From positions 2,369,001 through 2,433,000 of the forward strand of contig JAYJMM010000109.1 in the NCBI GenBank assembly GCA_037349105.1: a stretch of 64,000 nucleotides of DNA. Reading direction: 5' to 3'. Every line of letters starts with the position of its first letter. The first letter of the stretch is position 1. Origin of the DNA: Limnomonas spitsbergensis (taxonomy: Eukaryota; Chlorophyta; Chlorophyceae; Chlamydomonadales). Positions 42,101 through 55,400 of this stretch are shown here, piece after piece. The notes under the pieces were generated by a model, which worked only from the letters and a program-made list of their open reading frames with translations, was not told the origin of the DNA and did not search any database. The position numbers and the translations under genes were made by a program.

Positions 42101-42568
42101 GTTGCCCCTCTCAGCCGTTTGCTTGGACCCACGTTGTGCCTTTTTGATTGCATGGGGTGTATTCTTAATAATGACCTAATCTTGCAAGTGCAACGCATGC
42201 CGTCTCTCCAGAGGCTGGCAGGAGGAGGCGATTATTATTTTTGTGTTCAGGAGATTTGAATGTCCAACTCGTCCACCTTTCGGTTAAGCTTTCGTCCCTT
42301 ACCGTAGATCCGTATAGGGTTCGCGCACCACGGATTTGAATATGTTATCGTCCGCGCCGATGGGGGGGCAAAAAAAAGCTGGGGGCCCATTCCCCCCAAA
42401 AATCGAGCACCCAAGCCTACCACCCACCCACCCATCGCCTCCGGAACCCATTGAAATTCAAGTATCTCAGTCAAAATATAAAATTACAGGGCATGTAAGG
42501 GGTGTTTCTTGATCAGCTCGTCAAGGCGCTTCTACTGGTATATTTAAATTTGTTAGGTGATGACCATT
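39195..42568. other. Mostly non-coding region with unassigned open stretches and telomere-like repeats
   Basis: Minus-strand open stretches at 39348-40041 (for example LIGGITAAAVMRTSCCLWLK and VFTMVYTRWALEAKEG) could be exons of an unknown gene, but I recognise no family and cannot fix splice sites. The rest is AT/CT-rich and shows no gene. Telomere-like repeats occur at 41136-41194. A segment at 39831-39886 resembles 44751-44800. Confidence 0.35.
41136..41194. repeat. Interstitial telomere-like repeat
   Basis: Degenerate repeats of TTAGGG, TTAAGGG and CTAGGG type (GGTTAAGGGCTAGGGTTAAG) run for about 60 bp. Similar short patches occur at 453-480 and 48895-48915. Confidence 0.7.
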
Positions 42569-42719
42569 CATGCCAACAGTCAATTTTGTTACTGGGCTCA
42601 GCCAGGCTACTGAATACCGACCTATGCTCGCTAGCGATCACAATTCATACCAACAGTCAATTTGGGTACTGAGCTCAGCTAAGCTATTGACTACCGACTA
42701 ATTCTAGCTAGCGATCACA
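42569..42719. repeat. Imperfect tandem duplication, about 75-80 bp unit
   Basis: Two copies share ATTCATRCCAACAGTCAATT and GCTAGCGATCACA, and differ at several positions. Confidence 0.65.
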
Positions 42720-43415
42720 TGTTTCCAGAAGGCAGATGGCCTGGATGGCGGTGGCAATGGGATGGCATCAGCCTTCATCTTGGCCAAGAGCTCCCTCACG
42801 GCCTTCTTCCCCTCCCTCAGCGGGACCTCTTTGCCCACTACTCCCTCCAATTCCTCCACCGTCACCGCGTAGCTTGTCACATCTGCCTCCGCCAGCTGCT
42901 GATCGGGATGGGCTGTCAGCATGTGATCAACGTAGTGATAGCTCCAGACCCACGGGCGGGGGACGGGCTGATCCCTGCTCCTGCAGACATGGCATGGCAC
43001 TGGCATGTGCAAGGATTGGCGGCTGACGCCTTGTGCGCTGAGGCGTATGCCATCTTGTGGTGCAGATGGCATGCAGAGCTGACTTTCACGGTACTGCTGT
43101 TAGAGCCCTTTCCCAGCTCTGACCTGCACATGCCAGAGTCCCGGTGTCCATACACGGCACCACAGAAGCCACGTGCTTCATCAGCATGAGGCCCCAAGCT
43201 GCAGGCTGCGCCACATTGGCCCAACAAGATATGGCGTGCGACGTGCAAGCGCATAGCGGATAACTTAACCTTCTTCCCACACCCAGCCACCCTGCAGTCC
43301 ACATTCCACAAGCGCATCCTTGGCTGCTGATGGCCCATGCTGATCTTGGCGCTGCTCTAGCTGCTGAGGCACGCTGTTGCAAAGAGGCCACAACGACCAC
43401 AAGTGATCGGTTCAT
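42704..43415 (-). pseudogene. Cys/His-rich zinc-binding protein fragment with a frameshift
   Basis: The minus-strand frame from about 43338 gives DCRVAGCGKKVKLSAMRLHV, then RGFCGAVYGHRDSGMCRSEL and a NPCTCQCHA segment. Near 43000 the matching continuation moves to another frame: CHVCRSRDQPVPRPWVWSYH, HMLTAHPDQQLAEAD, ending at a stop at 42704. The pattern (C-x2-C pair, CGFCG-like turn, second CxxC, then VWSYNxxxHxxxxHP) is one I associate with repetitive zinc-finger ORFs in fungal and algal genomes, of unknown function. The break may be mutation or an unrecognised intron. Confidence 0.4.
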
Positions 43416-43858
43416 TCACGATCCACCAGACCAACACTACCATGTGCTGCGTATAATTCACCTCTTTCTAAGGCTGACTCAGCTGGTTTCGTGGTGTGTC
43501 CAATGGGGCCAAACCCTCAGTGTGGGGGGCAGAGGGTCATGTGGTAATTCAAGCAACATTTAAGGAAGTAAATGGACTCATGTTGGCAAGACGAACACAG
43601 AGATGCCGCTGCCAGCCTCAACAGACCTCCATAAAAAAATATACGGAGTTTGAAAAAAAAATGATTTTTTGGGGAGACCACCCACCCACCCCCTCCAACT
43701 TTGCCCCCATATCTCCCACCCCCTGGGCCAAAAAATATTTAAAAAACAGCTATGGAACGCTCTCGTTAAGCTCTACAAAAAAGGGGCATGGGGTCGATTT
43801 TTATGTTTTTGCCCCCCCCTCATTCTATTTACACTTGACGTCCTCCCAAATTGACAAA

Positions 43859-44245
43859 ATGGCACCCGAGGTACTCGCTGAGAAGAAGCCCACCGCCGAG
43901 AAGAAGGTAGCGAAGAAGGTCGTTGTCAAGAGCGCCGATGGCAAGAAGAAGGAATCCAGCAAGGCAGTGGAGTCCTACAAGATCTACATGTACAAGGTGC
44001 CCAAGCAGGTCCACCCACATACTGGCGTCTCCTCCAAGGCCATGAGCATCCTCAACTCCTTGATGAACGACATCATGTTCGACAAGATCGCCACCGAGGC
44101 TGCCCGCCTGACCCGCTACAGCAAGTAGCCTACAATGACCTCCCGCGAAATCCAGACCGCTGTGCGTCTGGTCCTGCCCGGCGAGCTGTCAAAGCATGCT
44201 GTCTCTGAGGGCATCAAGGCTGTCACCAAGTTCACCTCCGCCTAA
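43859..44245 (+). pseudogene. Histone H2B pseudogene (in-frame stop)
   Basis: The 129-codon frame (43859-44245) reads as H2B from a Lys-rich N-tail through [53 protein letters not shown] and [12 protein letters not shown] at 44126-44128 replaces a conserved Lys codon (AAG) after LTRYSK, cutting off the C-terminal 39 residues. Other unusual changes are KVPKQ for KVLKQ, HPHTG for HPDTG, and an extra Met in NDIMFDK. H2B normally pairs with H2A in the nucleosome; no H2A was found here. The canonical 3' stem-loop survives. A pseudogene is most likely, but a sequencing error at the TAG alone would not explain the other changes. Confidence 0.85.
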
Positions 44246-44293
44246 GTAGTGCATCTGACATCTGCCCAAGGCTCTGCTTTAACCAACCAAACC

Positions 44294-44309
44294 GGTGTTT
44301 TTAAACACC
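44294..44309 (+). terminator. Histone mRNA 3' stem-loop (H2B)
   Basis: A perfect 6-bp stem GGTGTT/AACACC with loop TTTA, flanked by ACC and ACCA, 49 bases after the frame's TAA. This is the processing signal of replication-dependent histone mRNAs. Confidence 0.88.
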
Positions 44310-45029
44310 ACCATCACTGTTTTACTACTGATCCCACCCTGGTGCCGTCCAAGATCTCTGGTCCTTGTATTGATGAGAACGGTATGTGAAGTGCTTACAG
44401 TCCATCAGAGCATCACAATTGATGCATGGGACATGTGCCCGTAAACCGGTACAGGCACTTGATAGTTGATACACTAGGCTAGAAAGCGAGAATCAGTGAC
44501 CCCCAGGTATGCATGGGGGCACCTGTACCATCACAGAAATGAAGGTAGTTCCATGTTAAGGGGCTCTCTTTGTACACTATTTCTGTCCCCTGATTTCTGT
44601 CTTACACGTACTCAAATCCTGGTATCCGGTCTCTTTCCTAAAATGCCTATACCTCATCTAGCGGGTAGCTTGGACCTCCCAAGCCAATGCATAATCGCTG
44701 GCTATTGTATCATAACTCAAACATTTCGATTGAGTCACCTACGGTATATGTCAATGACATTACACCTCTGATCCCTGCTAAAAAAAGGCTGTGTGGGCGC
44801 CCAACTGTCCCGTTGGAAGAAAACTGAAGGAGGGAAAGAAGGAGATCAACACAAAGGAGAAAGAAATACCCCCCCAAAAGGGACAGGCAACCCGAAGACC
44901 CTTGCCCCTCTCAAGCCTATTCCCCCCAAAGGCAAAGAAAAGCAAGACAACTAGGCGTCAACAAAGCATACGATGTCCTCAACAAAATTCAGAGCCTCTC
45001 ATCCAAGCCTGCCCCGGTACAACTGTTGA
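44310..45029. other. Intergenic region between H2B pseudogene and LINE fragment
   Basis: No gene was recognised. A block at 44751-44800 resembles 39831-39886 (TCAATGACRTTACACCTCTG). The stretch 44810-45000 is A-rich and Lys-codon-rich, without homology I can name. Confidence 0.3.
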
Positions 45030-45980
45030 ACGTCTGTGGTGCCCTCCGGGGGGCCTGCCCAATCTCTTTCTCTAAGCCTCTCCTTCACGTTAGGGCACTG
45101 GAAGCAGACATGCATCCTCCACATGCTCGCCATCTCCCCTTGTCCAACATCGTTGGCAGCACTGTATGTCACGCTGCTGACCGCTGCGCCGTCCTCAAGT
45201 GTCAGCCGTGCTGACGGCGACGAGCCGCAGCCTTAAGTTCGTGCGCACGCAAGCACACTCCCTTCGACTGGTGCGGCCCCTGGCCTGCGTCAGCAAAGCG
45301 CCCCCCGTAGACTAAAACAGGTGCGGTAGGCGGCCGTAGACCTGTTTTCAGTGGCAGGATCTCTGGGGTCCCTTCTTCCAGCTGCATCAAGTTGCACCCG
45401 CTCGTTTGCTACATCAACTAGCACTAACACCTCTAAGACACATAGCGGCTGCAGGTCAGTCGCTATCTGACGCAGTTTGGGGACCGCTGATCCCAGATCC
45501 AGCTCCTCCAAGGCACCTAGCAGTTCACTACACCAAATGCGCCCTCCGGTGCCCTGCCTGACAGCGAGCTGCATGTCGGCCGCCATGGCTGCGGCCATGA
45601 GTGGGCTGTCTTGCTGGGCTGCTGGTGCGACCGTGATGTTGTATAAGCGAAGTACATACTGCCACCAACATCGCTGTAACGGCTGGATCTGCACTCAATC
45701 TGCATAACGGCTCCCTCTTGACCCCCAACTGGCAGCGAGGGAGGTAGCCCTGCAGCATGGCGCAGATGGTGGAGGAAGCTGGACTGCATCTTGCTCTTGA
45801 GGCGAAGCCGCGGCCTGAGGTGATCGGTGGCCCAAATCATATCACCGTAGTTGGCCGCAGGCGCTGCATAGACAGACACCAACCGGATGCGTGTAGGCAG
45901 ATGATGCCTGAGGCACACTTGGGTGGGATGCCCTGACTTTTGTGGCAGATGTGGTAGATATCGTTGAGGCGTAGACATTT
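45030..45980 (-). pseudogene. LINE (non-LTR retrotransposon) C-terminal fragment
   Basis: Across shifting minus-strand frames, IRLVSVYAAPAANYGDMIW, FLHHLRHAAGLPPSLPV, PLQRCWWQYVLRLYNI, DSPLMAAAMAADMQLA and WCSELLGALEELDL follow the order typical of the region after the RT domain in algal L1/RTE-like elements. A CQRC...EDA-type zinc remnant may follow near 45130-45200. At least one frame change and no RT core are visible, so it is a dead 3' fragment. Confidence 0.6.
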
Positions 45981-46226
45981 CCAGAGACTGGAACTTCCTT
46001 TGTCTTTCTTTTCCAGCCTTTTATCTGTCCCTTAACTTTATCTCCACTTGTGTTTGTTTCGTTCTTTCCTCCCAACCCTTTCGTTAGACCCCACGGGGCC
46101 AGGCCTTTCGTGCAGGGCCCAGTGGTTTAACGTCACTTACCTTCACACCAGAAATGGCTACTAGCGTGCATGTCAACAGTGGCCTCCACTGATGCCATGC
46201 AGACTGTGGTTGTGCCATAAGATGGT

Positions 46227-46242
46227 GGTGTTAAAAAACACC
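46227..46242 (-). terminator. Histone mRNA 3' stem-loop (H3)
   Basis: On the minus strand, GGTGTT-TTTT-AACACC with ACCACCA following, 35 bases after the H3 stop codon. Confidence 0.9.
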
Positions 46243-46276
46243 GGTTAGAGGAAGTGATGGACAAGGAAGGGAAGAC

Positions 46277-47250
<974 letters not shown>

Positions 47251-47294
47251 TCGACCGAGAAGGCGGAGTCTTCATCACATGCAAGCAACTAACC

Positions 47295-47310
47295 GGTGTT
47301 TTTCAACACC
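47295..47310 (+). terminator. Histone mRNA 3' stem-loop (H4)
   Basis: GGTGTT-TTTC-AACACC followed by ACCA, 44 bases after the H4 stop codon. The stem is the same as for the H2B and H3 loci. Confidence 0.9.
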
Positions 47311-48229
47311 ACCAATTATCTCGTCTCGCCGGCTGTTCGTTCTTCCGCTTGCGCTGGTCTCTTCCTTAACTCTGCGCATGGGAGCCAACGTTGCATGTCC
47401 GTGCTTGATGCATGCATCTAACATATTTAACCTTGCAACATCTTTCATGTACATCAAATGAATCACCGAATACCGGCAATGCAGGAAACCTTGAACATAA
47501 CAGATTCACAGGAAGGAAGAAGGTCAAAAAGAGGCAGAGCCCCCACAACTCCAGGCGAACCACTATCCCAAGTCAAGGTGGGTTTGCACGTGACTGACGT
47601 TTCATAAGGTCAAAACCACCAGCTGCTGGAACGTCACTGGTCAGCAGGCCAGGCCAAGGGGTCACAACGTGCAACACATAAATACCTGCATCCAGCAATT
47701 ATACAAGCTCAAGATCCTACTGGCCGGTTGAATACTAGATGCTCTTTACAACAGGTGGCCATCCTGAGGGGCGCTGACGTCATGTAATCATTCAGCTCGC
47801 CACGCCATGCATCTTGCATGGTGCTGTGTGTCAGTATTATAAAGTGCCTCATGTATAACGGCGCGCAAGAGTCAAACAACACACCGCACGCAAAGGTCAA
47901 ACAACCCACCATGCCCAAGGGTTACAGCTTGACGGCAGTCCCTCCTCTTCGCACTTGATGAACTTGAGAGACCCACGACCACCCCCCGCCCACAACTACT
48001 TCCAACCATCAATCACCCTTCCCCAGAGAGGAGCGCTCCCCCTGAACTGTGTACCAGCACACGATGATGCATCGGAGAAAGTCCCAAAGCCCCAAGAATG
48101 TCCTAAAAACTAGAGGCTGCGCTTACATGCCACGGCTCTCAATATCACCACAAGCATCCGCTGCCACTTGCTGCGCTCTCGTCTCCTCTAGCTGCAGCAG
48201 CCGGCATATGCTACCGCATGTTGCACTTT
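47311..48229. other. Intergenic region downstream of H4
   Basis: No gene was recognised. It contains only short ORFs without known motifs. Confidence 0.35.
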
Positions 48230-48700
48230 CCCCCTGCTGCCGCCCCTGCGAACAGCAGCTGCACAGGCTGCATCTCCCAAAAATATCCTGCCACTGCCGG
48301 GCACCCGCCAGCAGCATTCAATACTGCATGCCCCCTGGTACCATGTGGGCGCTGCGGTCAGCAGCGACCACTACATTTTTCCAGCAGTGCGCCAACTAAT
48401 GAGCTCTTGCTGCAGCGTGCAACCACTCGCTGCGCATGACCCTGCAGCCGCCCCCGCCGTCAGCAGCTGCCGCTGCACCTCCTGAAACAAAGAGCTTCTG
48501 CTACTGCATGCAACCCATTACCGCGCTTGACCCCACGGCCGCCCCCGCCGTAAGCAGATGCCGCTGCAGCGCTGCACCTCCTCAAACAGAGATCTCCTGC
48601 TACCGAGCGCTGTGCTTGTCCACCCCTGCCCCTGCAGCTTCCGCCATCAGTTGCCGCTGCATCTCCTCCAGCGCCACTTGGACCTCCTCAAACTTGGGTC
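48230..48700. repeat. Degenerate tandem copies of the kinase 3' coding end
   Basis: Blocks starting near 48235, 48450, 48540 and 48625 share CCCCTGCCGYCAGCAGCTGCC-like and CTGCACCTCCT-AAAC segments at a spacing of roughly 80-90 bp (wider for the first). The last block is the actual kinase tail, so the others look like decayed partial duplications lying 3' of the gene. Confidence 0.5.
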
Positions 48701-48892
48701 GCTTAGAGGGCACCTCGCTGAGGCAGGCCCGGCCCAGCCGCGCATAGCCCGCTGCAGCCGCCGCAGCCGGCTGCAGCTTGGCATCTACGACGCCGTCACC
48801 GTCGTAATCAAATAGCTGAAGTGACACGTCGTACATGCATCCGAGTAGAGCCGCTTTGGCTGCCTTGGGGCCTGCCACATGCACGTACTGCA
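48600..48892 (-). CDS. Protein kinase, C-terminal exon (partial gene)
   Basis: The minus-strand exon starts after acceptor CTACTTGCAG (at 48893-48902) and ends with TAG at 48600-48602. YARLGRACLSEVPSKRPKFE followed by EVQVALEEMQRQL is the end of a eukaryotic protein kinase fold (subdomain XI with the conserved Arg of RP), most like the TKL-type kinases common in volvocine algae. It is preceded by an acidic QLFDYDGDGVVDAKL stretch. Catalytic subdomains with HRD and DFG were not found upstream before the satellite array, so the rest of the gene is missing or cut off by it. Confidence 0.6.
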
Positions 48893-49413
48893 AGTAGAGG
48901 GTTGAGGGTTAGGGCCTGTCGCTTGCACTTTGTGCATGCAGAGGGATCAGGGTTTAGCTTTGGGGCCTGCCTTGGGCACATATTGCAAAAATAGGGTTTA
49001 AGGCTGTCGTCTGTCATGTGCAGGTACTGCAAGTCGAGGGTTCACGGAGAAGGGGGCCTCTGTACAACACCTGCTGCTAGTCTGCTACCGACACCGAATC
49101 CGGCTCCGGGTGCCATACCAGATCCCTGTGTCTTTTTCAGCCTCGTAGCAACACCTGTCAGGTGATGTTCAAAGTTTTAGATTCACAAACAGTTAGATTG
49201 CTTGATTTGCTTCCCCCCTGGTGCATTCTTGTGGTGATATTTAATTTAACAGTTGGATACCAGAAGTAGTGGTACTCATTTGGCGTGCGATTGGCGTGTG
49301 TGGCGCATGCGCTAAAATCTTCACGATCATAAATGTTTTCGAGTTTTGTTACTGCACGACTGAACCCCAGCTTCGCCATATTCCTTGTTTGGTTACCGTA
49401 CCACTAGGGTCAC
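48893..49413. other. Intron or upstream sequence of the kinase exon, bordering the satellite
   Basis: It contains GGGTTGAGGGTTAGGG telomere-like sequence beside the splice acceptor, and a partial repeat of the exon start (TGCAGGTACTGCAAGTCGAGGG at about 49018-49040, resembling 48880-48900), which suggests a duplicated small exon or acceptor. No further kinase motif is seen. Confidence 0.35.
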
Positions 49414-52400
49414 GACTTGTAACCAGTCACCACTAAAAGAAACACTGCTGACCTGGTTCCACCTCGTAACCAGTCACCAGAAACACAGCACCTGGTGCTA
49501 CCTCGTAACCAGTCACCACTAAAAGAAACACTGCTGACCTGGTGCCACCTCGTAACCAGTCACCAGAAACACAGCACCTGGTGCCACCTCGTAACCAGTC
49601 ACCACTAAAAGAAACACTGCTGACCTGGTGCCACCTCGTAACCAGTCACCAGAAACACAGCACCTGGTGCCACCTCGTCACCAGTCACCAGAAACACTGC
49701 TGACCTGATGCCACCTCGTAACCAGTCACCAGAAACACAGCACCTGGTGCCACCTCGTAACCAGTCACCACTAAAAGAAACACTGCTGACCTGGTTCCAC
49801 CTCGTAACCAGTCACCAGAAACACAGCACCTGGTGCCACCTCGTAACCAGTCACCCCTTAAAGAAACACTGCTGACCTGGTGCCACCTCGTAACCAGTCA
49901 CCAGAAACACAGCACCTGGTGCCACCTCGTAACCAGTCACCACTAAAAGAAACACTGCTGACCTGGTTCCACCTCGTAACCAGTCACCAGAAACACAGCA
50001 CCTGGTGCCACCTCGTAACCAGTCACCACTAAAAGAAACACTGCTGACCTGGTTCCACCTCGTAACCAGTCACCAGAAACACAGCACCTGGTGCCACCTC
50101 GTAACCAGTCACCACTAAAAGAAACACTGTTGACCTGGTTCCACCTCGTAACCAGTCACCAGAAACACAGCACCTGGTGCCACCTCGTAACCAGTCACCA
50201 CTAAAAGAAACACTGCTGACCTGGTGCCACCTCGTAACCAGTCACCAGAAACACAGCACCTGGTGCTACCTCGTAACCAGTCACCACTAAAAGAAACACT
50301 GCTGACCTGGTGCCACCTCGTAACCAGTCACCAGAAACACAGCACCTGGTGCCACCTCGTAACCAGTCACCAGAAACACAGCACCTGGTGCCACCTCGTA
50401 ACCAGTCACCAGAAACACAGCACCTGGTGCTACCTCGTAACCAGTCACCAGAAACACAGCACCTGGTGCCACCTCGTAACCAGTCACCACTAAAAGAAAC
50501 ACTGCTGACCTGGTGCCACCTCGTAACCAGTCACCAGAAACACAGCACCTGGTGCTACCTCGTAACCAGTCACCACTAAAAGAAACACTGCTGACCTGGT
50601 GCCACCTCGTAACCAGTCACCAGAAACACAGCACCTGGTGCCACCTCGTAACCAGTCACCAGAAACACAGCACCTGGTGCCACCTCGTAACCAGTCACCA
50701 CTAAAAGAAACACTGCTGACCTGGTTCCACCTCGTAACCAGCCACCAGAAACACAGCACCTGGTGCCACCTCGTAACCAGTCACCACTAAAAGAAACACT
50801 GCTGACCTGGTGCCACCTCGTAACCAGTCACCAGAAACACAGCACCTGGTGCCACCTCGTAACCAGTCACCACTAAAAGAAACACTGCTGACCTGGTGCC
50901 ACCTCGTAACCAGTCACCAGAAACACAGCACCTGGTGCCACCTCGTAACCAGTCACCCCTTAAAGAAACACTGCTGACCTGGTTCCACCTCGTAACCAGT
51001 CACCAGAAACACAGCACCTGGTGCCACCTCGTAACCAGTCACCACTAAAAGAAACACTGCTGACCTGGTTCCACCTCGTAACCAGTCACCAGAAACACAG
51101 CACCTGGTGCCACCTCGTAACCAGTCACCACTAAAAGAAACACTGCTGACCTGGTTCCACCTCGTAACCAGTCACCAGAAACACAGCACCTGGTGCCACC
51201 TCGTAACCAGTCACCACTAAAAGAAACACTGTTGACCTGGTTCCACCTCGTAACCAGTCACCAGAAACACAGCACCTGGTGCCACCTCGTAACCAGTCAC
51301 CACTAAAAGAAACACTGCTGACCTGGTGCCACCTCGTAACCAGTCACCAGAAACACAGCACCTGGTGCTACCTCGTAACCAGTCACCACTAAAAGAAACA
51401 CTGCTGACCTGGTGCCACCTCGTAACCAGTCACCAGAAACACAGCACCTGGTGCCACCTCGTAACCAGTCACCAGAAACACAGCACCTGGTGCCACCTCG
51501 TAACCAGTCACCAGAAACACAGCACCTGGTGCTACCTCGTAACCAGTCACCAGAAACACAGCACCTGGTGCCACCTCGTAACCAGTCACCACTAAAAGAA
51601 ACACTGCTGACCTGGTGCCACCTCGTAACCAGTCACCAGAAACACAGCACCTGGTGCTACCTCGTAACCTGTCACCACTAAAAGAAACACTGCTGACCTG
51701 GTGCCACCTCGTAACCAGTCACCAGAAACACAGCACCTGGTGCCACCTCGTAACCAGTCACCAGAAACACAGCACCTGGTGCCACCTCGTAACCAGTCAC
51801 CACTAAAAGAAACACTGCTGACCTGGTTCCACCTCGTAACCAGTCACCAGAAACACAGCACCTGGTGCCACCTCGTAACCAGTCACCACTAAAAGAAACA
51901 CTGCTGACCTGGTGCCACCTCGTAACCAGTCACCAGAAACACAGCACCTGGTGCCACCTCGTAACCAGTCACCACTAAAAGAAACACTGTTGACCTGGTT
52001 CCACCTCGTAACCAGTCACCAGAAACACAGCACCTGGTGCCACCTCGTAACCAGTCACCACTAAAAGAAACACTGCTGACCTGGTGCCACCTCGTAACCA
52101 GTCACCAGAAACACAGCACCTGGTGCTACCTCGTAACCAGTCACCACTAAAAGAAACACTGCTGACCTGGTGCCACCTCGTAACCAGGCACCAGAAACAC
52201 AGCACCTGGTGCCACCTCGTAACCAGTCACCAGAAACACAGCACCTGGTGCCACCTCGTAAACAGTCACCAGAAACACAGCACCTGGTGCTACCTCGTAA
52301 CCAGTCACCAGAAACACAGCACCTGGTGCCACCTCGTAACCAGTCACCACTAAAAGAAACACTGCTGACCTGGTTCCACCTCGTAACCAGTCACCAGAAA

Positions 52401-55400
52401 CACAGCACCTGGTGCCACCTCGTAACCAGTCACCCCTTAAAGAAACACTGCTGACCTGGTGCCACCTCGTAACCAGTCACCAGAAACACAGCACCTGGTG
52501 CCACCTCGTAACCAGTCACCACTAAAAGAAACACTGCTGACCTGGTGCCACCTCGTAACCAGTCACCAGAAACACAGCACCTGGTGCCACCTCGTAACCA
52601 GTCACCACTAAAAGAAACACTGCTGACCTGGTTCCACCTCGTAACCAGTCACCAGAAACACAGCACCTGGTGCCACCTCGTAACCAGTCACCACTAAAAG
52701 AAACACTGTTGACCTGGTTCCACCTCGTAACCAGTCACCAGAAACACAGCACCTGGTGCCACCTCGTAACCAGTCACCACTAAAAGAAACACTGCTGACC
52801 TGGTGCCACCTCGTAACCAGTCACCAGAAACACAGCACCTGGTGCTACCTCGTAACCAGTCACCACTAAAAGAAACACTGCTGACCTGGTGCCACCTCGT
52901 AACCAGTCACCAGAAACACAGCACCTGGTGCCACCTCGTAACCAGTCACCAGAAACACAGCACCTGGTGCCACCTCGTAACCAGTCACCAGAAACACAGC
53001 ACCTGGTGCTACCTCGTAACCAGTCACCAGAAACACAGCACCTGGTGCCACCTCGTAACCAGTCACCACTAAAAGAAACACTGCTGACCTGGTGCCACCT
53101 CGTAACCAGTCACCAGAAACACAGCACCTGGTGCTACCTCGTAACCAGTCACCACTAAAAGAAACACTGCTGACCTGGTGACACCTCGTAACCAGTCACC
53201 AGAAACACAGCACCTGGTGCCACCTCGTAACCAGTCACCAGAAACACAGCACCTGGTGCCACCTCGTAACCAGTCACCACTAAAAGAAACACTGCTGACC
53301 TGGTTCCACCTCGTAACCAGTCACCAGAAACACAGCACCTGGTGCCACCTCGTAACCAGTCACCACTAAAAGAAACACTGCTGACCTGGTGCCACCTCGT
53401 AACCAGTCACCAGAAACACAGCACCTGGTGCCACCTCGTAACCAGTCACCACTAAAAGAAACACTGTTGACCTGGTTCCACCTCGTAACCAGTCACCAGA
53501 AACACAGCACCTGGTGCCACCTCGTAACCAGTCACCACTAAAAGAAACACTGCTGACCTGGTGCCACCTCGTAACCAGTCACCAGAAACACAGCACCTGG
53601 TGCTACCTCGTAACCAGTCACCACTAAAAGAAACACTGCTGACCTGGTGCCACCTCGTAACCAGGCACCAGAAACACAGCACCTGGTGCCACCTCGTAAC
53701 CAGTCACCAGAAACACAGCACCTGGTTCCACCTCGTAACCAGTCACCACTAAAAGAAACACTGCTGACCTGGTTCCACCTCGTAACCAGTCACCAGAAAC
53801 ACAGCACCTGGTGCCACCTCGTAACCAGTCACCAGAAACACAGCACCTGGTGCCACCTCGTAACCAGTCACCACTAAAAGAAACACTGCTGACCTGGTTC
53901 CACCTCGTAACCAGTAACCAGAAACACAGCACCTGGTGCCACCTCGTAACCAGTAACCACTAAAAGAAACACTGCTGACCTGGTGCCACCTAGTAACCAG
54001 TCACCAGAAACACAGCACCTGGTGCCACCTCGTAACCAGTCACCACTAAAAGAAACACTGCTGACCTGGTGCCACCTCGTAACCAGTCACCAGAAACACA
54101 GCACCTGGTGCCACCTCGTAACCAGTCACCACTAAAAGAAACACTGCTGACCTGGTGCCACCTCGTAACCAGTCACCAGAAACACAGCACCTGGTGCCAC
54201 CTCGTAACCAGTCACCACTAAAAGAAACACTGTTGACCTGGTTCCACCTCGTAACCAGTCACCAGAAACACAGCACCTGGTGCCACCTCGTAACCAGTCA
54301 CCACTAAAAGAAACACTGCTGACCTGGTGCCACCTCGTAACCAGTCACCAGAAACACAGCACCTGGTGCTACCTCGTAACCAGTCACCACTAAAAGAAAC
54401 ACTGCTGACCTGGTGCCACCTCGTAACCAGGCACCAGAAACACAGCACCTGGTGCCACCTCGTAACCAGTCACCAGAAACACAGCACCTGGTGCCACCTC
54501 GTAACCAGTCACCAGAAACACAGCACCTGGTGCTACCTCGTAACCAGTCACCAGAAACACAGCACCTGGTGCCACCTCGTAACCAGTCACCACTAAAAGA
54601 AACACTGCTGACCTGGTGCCACCTCGTAACCAGTCACCAGAAACACAGCACCTGGTGCTACCTCGTAACCAGTCACCACTAAAAGAAACACTGCTGACCT
54701 GGTGCCACCTCGTAACCAGTCACCAGAAACACAGCACCTGGTGCCACCTCGTAACCAATCACCAGAAACACAGCACCTGGTGCCACCTCGTAACCAGTCA
54801 CCACTAAAAGAAACACTGCTGACCTGGTGCCACCTCGTAACCAGTCACCAGAAACACAGCACCTGGTGCCACCTCGTAACCAGTCACCACTAAAAGAAAC
54901 ACTGCTGACCTGGTGCCACCTCGTAACCAGTCACCAGAAACACAGCACCTGGTGCCACCTCGTAACCAGTCACCACTAAAAGAAACACTGTTGACCTGGT
55001 TCCACCTCGTAACCAGTCACCAGAAACACAGCACCTGGTGCCACCTCGTAACCAGTCACCACTAAAAGAAACACTGCTGACCTGGTGCCACCTCGTAACC
55101 AGTCACCAGAAACACAGCACCTGGTGCTACCTCGTAACCAGTCACCACTAAAAGAAACACTGCTGACCTGGTGCCACCTCGTAACCAGGCACCAGAAACA
55201 CAGCACCTGGTGCCACCTCGTAACCAGTCACCAGAAACACAGCACCTGGTGCCACCTCGTAACCAGTCACCAGAAACACAGCACCTGGTGCCACCTCGTA
55301 ACCAGTCACCAGAAACACAGCACCTGGTGCCACCTCGTAACCAGTCACCACTAAAAGAAACACTGCTGACCTGGTGCCACCTCGTAACCAGTCACCAGAA

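Noticed and set aside
43496..44128. 210-aa ORF starting 363 bases upstream of the H2B ATG
   Set aside because: The added N-terminus is low-complexity upstream sequence; the H2B-like start is at 43859.
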